NCBI GenBank assembly: GCA_030642465.1
Contig: DAOWNS010000017.1
Location: 1-15,970, forward strand
Source: Candidatus Thorarchaeota archaeon
Lineage (GTDB): Archaea; Asgardarchaeota; Thorarchaeia; Thorarchaeales; Thorarchaeaceae
Direction: 5' to 3'
Length of the DNA stretch: 15,970 bases
Position 1 is the first letter of the stretch. Each line of letters begins with the position of its first letter. The notes under the pieces are model-generated. The model was not told where the DNA came from, did no database searches, and saw only the letters and a program-made list of their open reading frames with translations. The position numbers and the translations under genes were made by a program. Of this stretch, positions 6,086-13,703 are shown piece by piece.

Positions 6086-8026
6086 ATGACAGAGTTTCTC
6101 ATTGGACGAGGTCACGACGGACCTGCAAGAGTTGGTGTGTACAGGATGGGATCCACAAAGGTTCAGACTCCATTCTTGGTTGGCTCCCCCAACACAGAGT
6201 CCATCATAGGATATGCAACTCTTGGGAGAAATGATAGTCCTGCAGGCGGACCAATGATTCTTGCTGTTCCCTCGCCAATTCATGATTCGAAATCATTCAT
6301 ATCAGGCGCCCGCGAAGATGACTCAATCCTCTTGCCTTCGTTTCCTGCTGTTTCGTTTCTCGGCCCGGAAGCAGCGGAGCTAATGCTAGAAAGCCAGTTG
6401 CGTTTCATTAATGAAATTCAAGGCGGGGTCGACCCTTCTCGCTTGATTGTCAGAATCCCCCGGCAATTAACTCCTGAGAAACTTACATCAATGCTGGCAA
6501 AATTCTCTTCCTTGGGGGTTAGGGCTGCATCCGTACTCTTGGATGGGTGGCTGGGACCACGCGATTACAGCGCCCTCAGTAACCGGACCGTGCTGCCAAT
6601 CGATTGGCTGGCCATTGCACTCGGCAGAATATCCCCCTCTTCAGTCCCCTTCCTCTTCTATCTGGGCTTTGATGTATTTGATTTAGGATATGCGAATGAA
6701 TCAGCCTCGAGGGGAGTGCGTCTTTGGAATCTCTCGGAGGAATCAATCACTGGCGAGATTCTTCCAAGGACTTGTTCGTGCACTGCGTGTGCAGAACATA
6801 GCGATCTTCGAGAACTAGACAGAGAGAAGCTTCATGCAGTGTTGCGGGATCACAACCTGAACATCTACCAATCTGTTTTGTCCGAGAGCATCCAATCTTT
6901 GCGTTTGGGACGCTTGAGATGGCTAGTTGAATCAATGGTACATTCAAGCACTGCTGCAACTTCTCTACTCAGGAAGACAAACAAGTCACTATTCGCTTTT
7001 CTTGAAGAATTCACACCGACATCGGGTCGAACCAACCTGTCCCTGATTGGTCCCGAGTCCTACGACTCGCCTACAGTGAAACGCTTCCGGGACTGTCTAG
7101 CATCCAGATACACGCCTTCCAAACGCAAGAAACTCGTTTTGCTACTTCCATGTTCTGCGCGAAAACCATATTCCGAATCCAAGTCTCATAAACGTTTCAT
7201 CAATGCAATAGATCGCGCGATTGGGGCTGCACGTTCTTCAGTAGCGGAAACCATTCTGACCTCTCCTTTGGGAGTGATTCCAAGAGAATTGGAGCGACTG
7301 TATCCTGCTGCGTACTATGATATTCCAGTGACTGGGGACTGGGATACCGAGGAAACCGAAATCGCGGCCGATGCTCTTGTAACGCATCTCCAGAAGTTTG
7401 CGAAGTCTGCTGAGGTTGTGGCACACGTTTCAGGCGGCTATCTAGATGTTGTGAAGCGTGCAGAGGATCGTGTTAGCCAGCGCATTGTATACACGATAGA
7501 TCAGCACTCACCTTCGAGTTTCGATTCTCTACAGTCACTGCAGAATGTGTTGAAAGATATGCGTGAGATTTTCTCGTTGAAAGGCGGTCCCCCCGCTCTC
7601 TTCGAAGACACACTACGCGCTACTGCAGACTACCAGTTCGGGCCAGGGGCTGGCGAAGCACTTGTGCCCGACGGAGCCAAACTTGGAGGAAAGCTGTACA
7701 GAATGGTTGTGTGCAGAGTTGACAAGGAACAGACATGTGCATTCATCGGTGAACGTGGCTCGCTTTCCCTAACGCTTGAGGGCGGACGCCGTCTGATTCC
7801 ACTCCAACGCTACTGGGTGCGATTTGAGGGACGCAAATTGGAAGGAGGTTCCATCTTCGCAGTGGGAATCAACGAGGCCGACTCAGGAATTCGCCCTGGC
7901 GATGAAGTAATCGTATTGAACAACCAGGATGAGCTCATTGCAGTGGGTCGGAGTGAGATGTCTGGGCGTGAGATGTGTGATTTCAAGAAGGGCCAAGCAG
8001 TTTCAGTGCGGCACAAGGTGACGTGA
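6086..8026 (+). CDS. arcS: Archaeosine synthase ArcS (TGT-like plus PUA)
   Basis: A 646-residue protein. The N-terminal half is a degenerate tRNA-guanine-transglycosylase-like domain that keeps a zinc site (C230, C232, C235 and H256). The ArcS core follows, with the signature PCSARKPYSESKSH (355-368) and the downstream stretch TSPLGVIPRELERLYP (392-407). A PUA RNA-binding domain occupies about 570-646. In characterised archaea ArcS attaches lysine to preQ0 at tRNA position 15, and the radical SAM partner RaSEA converts the product to archaeosine. RaSEA is encoded six bases downstream, which strongly supports the assignment. The ribosome site is AAGGCGAG before ATG 6086. TgtA, which inserts preQ0, is not in the window. 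Confidence 0.92.
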   Translation: MTEFLIGRGHDGPARVGVYRMGSTKVQTPFLVGSPNTESIIGYATLGRNDSPAGGPMILAVPSPIHDSKSFISGAREDDSILLPSFPAVSFLGPEAAELMLESQLRFINEIQGGVDPSRLIVRIPRQLTPEKLTSMLAKFSSLGVRAASVLLDGWLGPRDYSALSNRTVLPIDWLAIALGRISPSSVPFLFYLGFDVFDLGYANESASRGVRLWNLSEESITGEILPRTCSCTACAEHSDLRELDREKLHAVLRDHNLNIYQSVLSESIQSLRLGRLRWLVESMVHSSTAATSLLRKTNKSLFAFLEEFTPTSGRTNLSLIGPESYDSPTVKRFRDCLASRYTPSKRKKLVLLLPCSARKPYSESKSHKRFINAIDRAIGAARSSVAETILTSPLGVIPRELERLYPAAYYDIPVTGDWDTEETEIAADALVTHLQKFAKSAEVVAHVSGGYLDVVKRAEDRVSQRIVYTIDQHSPSSFDSLQSLQNVLKDMREIFSLKGGPPALFEDTLRATADYQFGPGAGEALVPDGAKLGGKLYRMVVCRVDKEQTCAFIGERGSLSLTLEGGRRLIPLQRYWVRFEGRKLEGGSIFAVGINEADSGIRPGDEVIVLNNQDELIAVGRSEMSGREMCDFKKGQAVSVRHKVT

Positions 8027-8032
8027 TACAAA

Positions 8033-9130
8033 ATGAGCGACATCATTGAACGGCTTGAACATATCTTAGTGGATTCAACAATTAAAGCTCGTGGCACTTC
8101 AGTGGCAAAACGACATAGACGAAACCCAACAAAACCCTCAGCCAAATGGATTGCACCTGCACGGATTGGAAACGAGGTTGGTGTGGCACTGGCAGTCGTA
8201 TTGGGAACGATCGGGTGTTCACATGCCCGTGGTGATTCCGGGGGTTGCACGATGTGCAGTTACCTGCTGGATGGTGATGAACGCAGTCCGACCACTGATG
8301 AACTACTGCAACAGTTTGATGATGCTCACTCAGAATTGGCAAATGAAGCGGCTCCTCTTTCCATTAAGATCTATACTAGCGGAAGCTTCTTCGACACCAC
8401 CGAGATACCAGCTGATGTCCGCACCAAAATACTCACCCAAATTGCCAAGGACGAGCGGATACAAGAAGTTGTCATTGAATCTCGACCTGAATATGTCACA
8501 CCTGAATTAATGCGCGAAACACGTGACATCTTGGGCTCTCGTGGAATCGAACTTGGGATTGGCCTTGAGAGCTCAAATGATGCTGTCCGATCAATTTGTA
8601 TCAACAAGGGGTTCAACTTAAGCAGCTTCAAGGACTCTGTGGCAATCGCTAGGGAATACGATATTGGAGTCCGCGCCTATGTTCTCTTGAAGCCGCCCTT
8701 TCTAACGGAGAGGGATGCTCTCTTGGACGCAATCAAGACCATTGAAGATGCCGCCAAGTTGGGGGTATCAACGATTTCTATGAATCCTATCAATATCCAG
8801 AAGTACACTCTTGTCGAGCGCCTCTGGAGGAAAGAGCAATACAGCCCTCCATGGTTGTGGACTGTTTTGAGTGTTCTAAGGGATGCTCGGGAAAAAGTGG
8901 GGCGATCGGTCAATATTCTGTGTGACCCCGTTGCTGCAGGGAAGGCTCGCGGCGCGCACAACTGCGGTTCTTGTGACGAATCCATAACCAGCGCTATCCG
9001 GGAGTTCTCAATCTACCAAGACATTTCTGTGTTTGACTCACTAGATTGTGACTGCATGCGTCGGTGGCATCATGTCCTCAATCACGAGGATATCTCTTTG
9101 CTCATCCACTCACGCAGTCGCAGGAGCTAG
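8033..9130 (+). CDS. raSEA: Archaeosine radical SAM enzyme RaSEA
   Basis: A 365-residue radical SAM protein (COG1244 type). The iron-sulfur ligands are C62, C72 and C75 in a CX9CX2C spacing like that of Elp3, not the common CX3CX2C. The following pattern of alternating strands and helices (IKIYTSGSFFD, VVIESRPEYV, IELGIGLESSND) fits a radical SAM barrel. Further cysteines at 311/314 (CGSC) and 339/341 may bind another metal. RaSEA cleaves the lysine adduct made by ArcS to leave the amidine of archaeosine. It starts six bases after the arcS stop. The N-terminal 45 residues are basic (KRHRR) and may contact tRNA (inference). Confidence 0.92.
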   Translation: MSDIIERLEHILVDSTIKARGTSVAKRHRRNPTKPSAKWIAPARIGNEVGVALAVVLGTIGCSHARGDSGGCTMCSYLLDGDERSPTTDELLQQFDDAHSELANEAAPLSIKIYTSGSFFDTTEIPADVRTKILTQIAKDERIQEVVIESRPEYVTPELMRETRDILGSRGIELGIGLESSNDAVRSICINKGFNLSSFKDSVAIAREYDIGVRAYVLLKPPFLTERDALLDAIKTIEDAAKLGVSTISMNPINIQKYTLVERLWRKEQYSPPWLWTVLSVLRDAREKVGRSVNILCDPVAAGKARGAHNCGSCDESITSAIREFSIYQDISVFDSLDCDCMRRWHHVLNHEDISLLIHSRSRRS

Positions 9131-9139
9131 CTGGAAAGG

Positions 9140-9146
9140 CTTAAAG
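9140..9146 (+). promoter_or_regulatory. TATA-like box before the 113-residue gene
   Basis: CTTAAAG lies about 50 nt before ATG 9195 and just after the raSEA stop, suggesting an internal promoter with a leader near 25 nt. Confidence 0.4.
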
Positions 9147-9194
9147 CGGATTAAGCACGAATGGCTTCGTTTCAAACGGTTGAGGTGTTAAGCT

Positions 9195-9536
9195 ATGACA
9201 CGCTATGTGACACGTGTTTCAATTTGGTTCTATAGTGAAGGGGCATCTCCCTCTGTTGTAATGGAGAAGCTGCTTGAACTTGGCTTCAAGCCTGTGAGAG
9301 GTGCTTACGATTTTGTATATGAGCATGGAAAAGACGAAATGGATGACCACGATTTAGTGGGCGCAATCCTTGAGATTTCGAACGCCCTCCATGCAACACT
9401 GAAGGGGTTCAAGGTTCTGTATACGCTTGATACACAACGTGCAGAAGATGTAGATCATGCACTACTTCAGGACATTGATGAATTTCTGGATTCAACACGA
9501 AAGGAAATTCGCGATATTGAGGGTGGTCACAAGTAA
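9195..9536 (+). CDS. Unrecognised 113-residue protein
   Basis: ATG 9195 has a strong ribosome site, GAGGTG (9182-9187), with a seven-base spacer, and a TATA-like box 50 nt upstream. The product is acidic with no Cys, signal peptide or membrane segment. An N-terminal beta strand (RYVTRVSIWFY) is followed by a helix (SPSVVMEKLLELGF), more strands, a helix, a strand (FKVLYTLDT) and a long charged C-terminal helix (about 85-110). This beta-alpha-beta order suggests a small ferredoxin-like or ACT-like fold, which is only a guess. It is separated from raSEA by 64 nt, so it may be independent of the archaeosine operon. No function assigned. Confidence 0.75.
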   Translation: MTRYVTRVSIWFYSEGASPSVVMEKLLELGFKPVRGAYDFVYEHGKDEMDDHDLVGAILEISNALHATLKGFKVLYTLDTQRAEDVDHALLQDIDEFLDSTRKEIRDIEGGHK

Positions 9537-9552
9537 ACGTAAAATCGAAAGG

Positions 9553-9584
9553 CAGGTGGGGGAATTGGACCCCCAACCTGTTGG
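9553..9584. terminator. Hairpin between convergent genes
   Basis: CAGGT plus GGGGG (9553-9562) pairs with CCCCC and ACCTG (9570-9580) with one bulged A and a seven-base loop. An overlapping palindrome CCAAC-CT-GTTGG (9573-9584) would compete with it. It sits between the convergent stops at 9536 and 9603, so a bidirectional terminator is plausible; no T-rich tract follows on the plus strand. Confidence 0.4.
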
Positions 9585-9602
9585 CAGGGTGTGCGTGATC
9601 GA

Positions 9603-11393
9603 TTAGTCAGATGTCACTTGCGGCTCACGGCGCTCATATTCGCCTTCACCGCTCACAGACAATCTGATTCTTTTCTTCTCGCCAGGATTCATCCGGGTGA
9701 AGGTCCACGTGACGTTGCTGCCTTTGCGTGCTGGACTTACCTTCGGCACTAATTCCTCAGGGTCAACTGATACGTATTCAAAGCCAGGTGGTATCCAATC
9801 TTTTACAACGACGTTCTCCGCAGTCACCTCGCCTCGATTCTCAACAACTAGCACAACGACGTACTCCCCGAGGTCTGCGCCCTTGTTTATCGCCTTCTTC
9901 GTTGATATACTCCTCTTCTTGTATATGACTTCCAGCTTGTGGTCTTCGCCTGCTACAGTAGCCAGTAGTCCTGCGGGATGTGTAGTGGCAGAGGATAGTA
10001 TCGGACTGGGATACTCCTTCTCAGGCCTACTCTTCCATGCCATTATGGCATAGTTAATTTTCACAGTTTCGCCAGGCGCAAGTTCTCCCACGGAATCCTT
10101 GAGATCACGTATCCCAAATGTGAGCTTATGTGTGGTTTCCGGGTCTTGGTTATTCGGTTCTTTTGTAAACTCGAAGTCCCCAGTGTACTCCTTCCCGCGA
10201 ATCCAGACGGAGATATGCTTCTTTAGAGGTGGCATGACATCATCAGGAAGGTCATCCTCCACAAGAATCGCATTCAGTTTTGCAGAGCCACTGTTGGTGA
10301 TTTCAATAGTGACCTCAACGGGCGTTTTATCAAAGCTGTCCACTGCAGGGGGTTCGAAAACTTTTGTGTATCCAATTCGTGCTACGGGGATAATCTGTGC
10401 TGTCTTCTCGATCGTCCCTAACACTCTCTTTGTGACAATTTTCATGGGCGTATAGATGACATCCTGGCTGCATTTTGGCGGCGACTTGCTCTCAATGTCA
10501 AACTTTGCGCTCCAATCCTGGTCGGGTGCCATCTCAAACGCAGGGCTCTCATCTATCTTTAGCTCTTTCTTACCGCCGCCCTCTGGAACTAGGAATACAG
10601 CTGCCTTGTCAAGTCTTATCATTAAATCGCTCTCATTGGAACACTCGAGTGTGCATTCCCAGTGGTTTGGCTCGGTTTCGGCGTTCTCGATTCCAGTTAG
10701 AAATTCTGTCAAAGCGGTCATGTCCGGATCCAGTATAGAGCGCTGCTGTTCCTCAGCTCTATAGGTCACAACTATTTCCCCAGCGACTTTGGACTTAACG
10801 TCGGCAACCTTGCCAATCGCAGTCACAACCAGAGTAGAGCTTTCCTCAGGATAAATCGTGAAGTCTTTCCACACAATCTGACTGGTACCTTCGTCAAATT
10901 CAGCCACTCCTGATGTCGCGCTCTCGATGGTAATCTCGGAGAGCTCTGGAGGAACAGTCTTGTTCAATATGATGTTGTCAATCTGTCCGCTTGAGTTATT
11001 CTTCAACTGGATTGTCATCTTGATCGGATTATCCACGCCGAAGATATAGGCCCAATGCGGGTCTTCAGTTTCAACACTTCCACATGTGTCATAAACCTCA
11101 GTGAGTGCGAGGAGTGGAGCTTGTACACCAACCGTGTAGTATGTTTCCCAATTTCCGCCGGCATCAATCTCTCCCCCAGGAAGGTTTTTCTTCCGGATGC
11201 CAGTGCCTTTCCCAGTTTCACCTAGGTGGACCTTGACGTTCCATATCCTACATCGATCCGATGGGTTGGTCACTTTTAGAACGCCTGAAACGTCTATATG
11301 GTCAAGGCCGCTTCTTCCGCCTAGTGTGACGGTTTCGCTTTCTTCCAAGTCAATGTTTACAATTTTATGCTCGCTCAATCGCGGCTCACCCAC
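9603..11393 (-). CDS. Multi-beta-sandwich protein, COG1361/DUF11-like, no anchor
   Basis: A 596-residue protein built of repeated Ig-like beta-sandwich units. DUF11/COG1361-like signatures (a strand with N-x-G/S, then 'V.DxLP/IPP') are seen near 355-450 (IEITNSGSAKLNAILVEDDLP) and 490-585 (VENRGEVTAENVVVKDWIPPG); weaker copies lie near 30-115, 122-215 and 245-320. In archaea such repeats usually belong to secreted or S-layer-linked proteins, yet I see no signal peptide and no hydrophobic segment at either end, so this one may stay in the cytoplasm. The start is GTG 11393 and is uncertain; a TATA-like TTTTAA at 11403 is too close for a normal leader, and TTG 11378 is an alternative. The MBL-like gene ends 60 nt upstream and may be in the same operon. 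Confidence 0.72.
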   Translation of the reverse strand: MGEPRLSEHKIVNIDLEESETVTLGGRSGLDHIDVSGVLKVTNPSDRCRIWNVKVHLGETGKGTGIRKKNLPGGEIDAGGNWETYYTVGVQAPLLALTEVYDTCGSVETEDPHWAYIFGVDNPIKMTIQLKNNSSGQIDNIILNKTVPPELSEITIESATSGVAEFDEGTSQIVWKDFTIYPEESSTLVVTAIGKVADVKSKVAGEIVVTYRAEEQQRSILDPDMTALTEFLTGIENAETEPNHWECTLECSNESDLMIRLDKAAVFLVPEGGGKKELKIDESPAFEMAPDQDWSAKFDIESKSPPKCSQDVIYTPMKIVTKRVLGTIEKTAQIIPVARIGYTKVFEPPAVDSFDKTPVEVTIEITNSGSAKLNAILVEDDLPDDVMPPLKKHISVWIRGKEYTGDFEFTKEPNNQDPETTHKLTFGIRDLKDSVGELAPGETVKINYAIMAWKSRPEKEYPSPILSSATTHPAGLLATVAGEDHKLEVIYKKRSISTKKAINKGADLGEYVVVLVVENRGEVTAENVVVKDWIPPGFEYVSVDPEELVPKVSPARKGSNVTWTFTRMNPGEKKRIRLSVSGEGEYERREPQVTSD

Positions 11394-11453
11394 TTGTCTT
11401 TCTTTTAACCTCTCGAGCGCGTATTCTGCTCAAAGCGCAGCTCAGCTAATGGA

Positions 11454-12149
11454 CTAGGATAGTGTATGTCTGAACTCGTTGCCTGCAGCCCAATGAATCT
11501 CTAAGACTTGATCGTGCTCCATGACTACGGGTATGACTCCCTGTCCAAATTGGGATACATATTTCGCGAAATTCGATGGTTGATCTGGCGAAGTCCACCT
11601 TATGGGGATACCAATCCTAGGTTTGGCGTCCAAGCATAGGCTGACCGCATCTTTTACTTCGAACACTTCTCCGCCTCCTATGGGCGCTATGAGAACATCC
11701 ATCTCGAATTTCCCGAATGGTCCTTGCACTACAGTATCACCAAGATAGCCGACCTTCATGCCGCCCATCTCGATGTAAAGTCCAAGGTTCTCGTACCTCT
11801 CACCTGACGTGGGATTCTTCTTCTGAAGGGGGTATGCACTGATCTTCAGGCCTGGAGTTTCATAGGCTTCTTCAGCTTTGAGTGTATGAAGCAACCAAGA
11901 TTTTCCGCCCTGCGACCTAACCTTCTCAACGGTTTCCTCGTTTCCTAGGAACCAAGCTTTGGCACTGGCCGCGATTTCAGCGGCATTTCCCATGGAGTCG
12001 TCATCATGGTTTGTAGCCACAATGATTCTCACGTCAACATCTTCAGGTACAACGGGTTCGCCATTCCAAATCCCTGGGTTCAGCAGGAGTGTAATGTCCT
12101 TAGACTCCAGTATGAATGTCGTATGGCCGAAGTATGTGAGTTTCAGCAA
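11454..12149 (-). CDS. Metallo-beta-lactamase-fold protein with lost metal ligands
   Basis: A 231-residue protein. The start LTYFGHTTFILES and later YLGDTVV (135-141) are typical of the UPF0173/UlaG-like metallo-beta-lactamase fold. The metal motif expected as HxHxDH reads NHDDDS (47-52) after a matching 'T' and before the conserved 'GNA'. The next histidine site (usually PAxH) reads PLQK (107-110), and the C-terminal His (usually IPMH) is R184 in IPIRW. Only an Asp in the first motif and D138 remain, so it is probably a non-hydrolytic relative. TTG 12149 follows directly after an in-frame stop, so it is the first possible start. It is divergent from nurA and upstream of the beta-sandwich gene. 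Confidence 0.75.
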   Translation of the reverse strand: MLKLTYFGHTTFILESKDITLLLNPGIWNGEPVVPEDVDVRIIVATNHDDDSMGNAAEIAASAKAWFLGNEETVEKVRSQGGKSWLLHTLKAEEAYETPGLKISAYPLQKKNPTSGERYENLGLYIEMGGMKVGYLGDTVVQGPFGKFEMDVLIAPIGGGEVFEVKDAVSLCLDAKPRIGIPIRWTSPDQPSNFAKYVSQFGQGVIPVVMEHDQVLEIHWAAGNEFRHTLS

Positions 12150-12226
12150 TCAAGCACTTCCCGTCGCTTCGCTAAGTTACCATTTAGCCAGAATACTTGC
12201 TACAGAGGAATCGTGTGGATGTGTCC

Positions 12227-12233
12227 TTAAAAG
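12227..12233 (-). promoter_or_regulatory. TATA-like box of the MBL-fold gene
   Basis: On the minus strand CTTTTAA lies about 80 nt before TTG 12149, predicting a start near 12204 and a leader of about 55 nt. Confidence 0.35.
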
Positions 12234-12322
12234 ATAATTTCGCACAAGCAGAATCCAGCAATGACTACAGGTGATATTACGCAGGTATTGCTATCACTGA
12301 CCTATGCATTCCGAGTGCTATC

Positions 12323-12329
12323 TTTTTAT
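12323..12329 (+). promoter_or_regulatory. TATA-like box of the nurA-herA-mre11 operon
   Basis: TTTTTAT within CTTTTTATG predicts transcription from about 12350 and a leader near 47 nt that contains the second copy of the 14-bp repeat. Confidence 0.4.
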
Positions 12330-12397
12330 GATTGCATCCGCACTAAACGGTAGCAGTCGTTTGGATGTGTAATTGCTAATCTAAAAAGAGGGGTTTG

Positions 12398-13690
12398 ATG
12401 CTCGAGAAGATTCTCACTGACAAGTTCAGGAAACTATTGAAGACGGTTCTTCTAGACATTAAGAATCAACAAGACCTTCGGGATGAGGAGGAGTTCGCCA
12501 AGGATGAAGCAAGAATCAAGGAGAAACTTCTTGATACCGTAGAGTCCTACTCTGCCAATATTGTACTAGATGAGGACTTCCTAATCGCAGCTGTTGATGG
12601 ATCCGGGACTGAAAACTTCGGCATGCTGGATGACATACGTATTCATCTGCTTAGCACGGCAACCGTGATACTTGACACTAACACGCAGAAAGGTCCTCCA
12701 TTTTCGATAATGAGTGGAGCGGCCCTAGGCGCCGAACTTGGAGAACAGCCCTCTCTCGATATGCATTGGCATTCCGGTGTGCGTCACGATGCAAAGAATA
12801 AGATGGCCGACAGCCTGACGTACATCTATCCCATCAAGGATCCAACTGAATACGTGACACAATTCTTCCGAGATGATTTGGGGCCCCAAATAAAATCGTT
12901 TTCCGACTTGGACAGTACTGATTTCGCGCGCCATAAATCCAAACTGGAGCACATGAATTCCCTCATCTCAAGGGCCGGATACCTCACCAACCCCGTGGTC
13001 CATGATGAACTCAGAACGGTGTCGGAATATGCCGCTATCAGAAATGTGCTGACTAGCAAGTTCAAGCCGAAGTTTATCCTTATCGATGGTGCAATGAGTG
13101 TCTTCGTGCATCATGTTCTGAAGTATCCCTCGATGCCTAGCGGTTTCATGCTGAGAGAGATTTGTGCTCTAGCACGGGAAAAAGAAGTCATTCTCTGTGC
13201 CGTGAGCAAGAATCACACAATACCATTCGCACACAGAATTGCGAAGATGGCAGAGGAAATATTCGGCGCTGAAGCGAAATGGTTCTGTTTGCTACCATCA
13301 AAGAATCATCCGAATGGAGGTCTCCACATCTACAGTGATAGGACGTACTTACCACCAAAGCTTGCGGTGCCATACCTATTCAGCTTCTCACGAGATAATA
13401 GACCTTCGCGAATCGATTTCGACCGGATTTGGTGGCTCAAGAATATCTTTGTGCGTGGCGACCCAGCGGCAACAAGAGCGAATGAGAAGAAGCTCTTTCG
13501 TGACTTGGAGTTCATGTCTAGGGACGCAAGATGGTATGGCTATCCTGTCGCATTAGCTCTCGCTCACGTGGCATGCAAGCTCAGTTATGAGGACCTTGGG
13601 TTGGCCCGTGAGGTGTACCGTGATGTCCTGCGTGCAACTAATCATGATCCCCGCAGGGCAGCTCCACTTCGGGAAGACTACAACCTTTGA
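12398..13690 (+). CDS. nurA: NurA-family 5'-3' nuclease
   Basis: A 430-residue NurA. Numbered from ATG 12398, the acidic motif VDGSG begins at V66 (D67), a second Asp motif is ILIDGAM (D230), AVSK is at 268-271, and the C-terminal signature YGYPVALALAH ends at H390; these are the conserved NurA positions. NurA is an RNase-H-like nuclease that forms a ring with the HerA translocase and degrades the 5' strand at DNA ends together with Mre11-Rad50. The second motif has Ala where Ser is common (DGAM). ATG 12398 is chosen over TTG 12395; GAGGGG lies four bases before it. herA begins 13 nt after the stop. Confidence 0.9.
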   Translation: MLEKILTDKFRKLLKTVLLDIKNQQDLRDEEEFAKDEARIKEKLLDTVESYSANIVLDEDFLIAAVDGSGTENFGMLDDIRIHLLSTATVILDTNTQKGPPFSIMSGAALGAELGEQPSLDMHWHSGVRHDAKNKMADSLTYIYPIKDPTEYVTQFFRDDLGPQIKSFSDLDSTDFARHKSKLEHMNSLISRAGYLTNPVVHDELRTVSEYAAIRNVLTSKFKPKFILIDGAMSVFVHHVLKYPSMPSGFMLREICALAREKEVILCAVSKNHTIPFAHRIAKMAEEIFGAEAKWFCLLPSKNHPNGGLHIYSDRTYLPPKLAVPYLFSFSRDNRPSRIDFDRIWWLKNIFVRGDPAATRANEKKLFRDLEFMSRDARWYGYPVALALAHVACKLSYEDLGLAREVYRDVLRATNHDPRRAAPLREDYNL

Positions 13691-13703
13691 CATGAGATGA
13701 TAA

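Larger units (their letters stand above)
12211..12370. repeat. Near-perfect 14-bp direct repeat in the divergent promoter region
   Basis: TCGTGTGGATGTGT (12211-12224) and TCGTTTGGATGTGT (12357-12370) differ at one base and are 146 bp apart. The first lies just downstream of the predicted minus-strand TATA-like box, the second just after the predicted plus-strand start. Between them are an inverted repeat, GTGATA (12271-12276)/TATCAC (12292-12297), and a repeated TGCTATC (12289 and 12316). This whole 248-nt gap has no gene. Confidence 0.5.

Noticed and set aside
9552..9580. Minus-strand GGGGG-TCCAATT-CCCCC resembling a tRNA T arm
   Set aside because: No anticodon arm, D arm or matching acceptor 5' half was found beside it, and the loop lacks the TTCGAAT pattern.
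13239..13556. Plus-strand 105-residue frame inside nurA
   Set aside because: It overlaps nurA in another frame, has no ribosome site of note and lacks a coherent domain.
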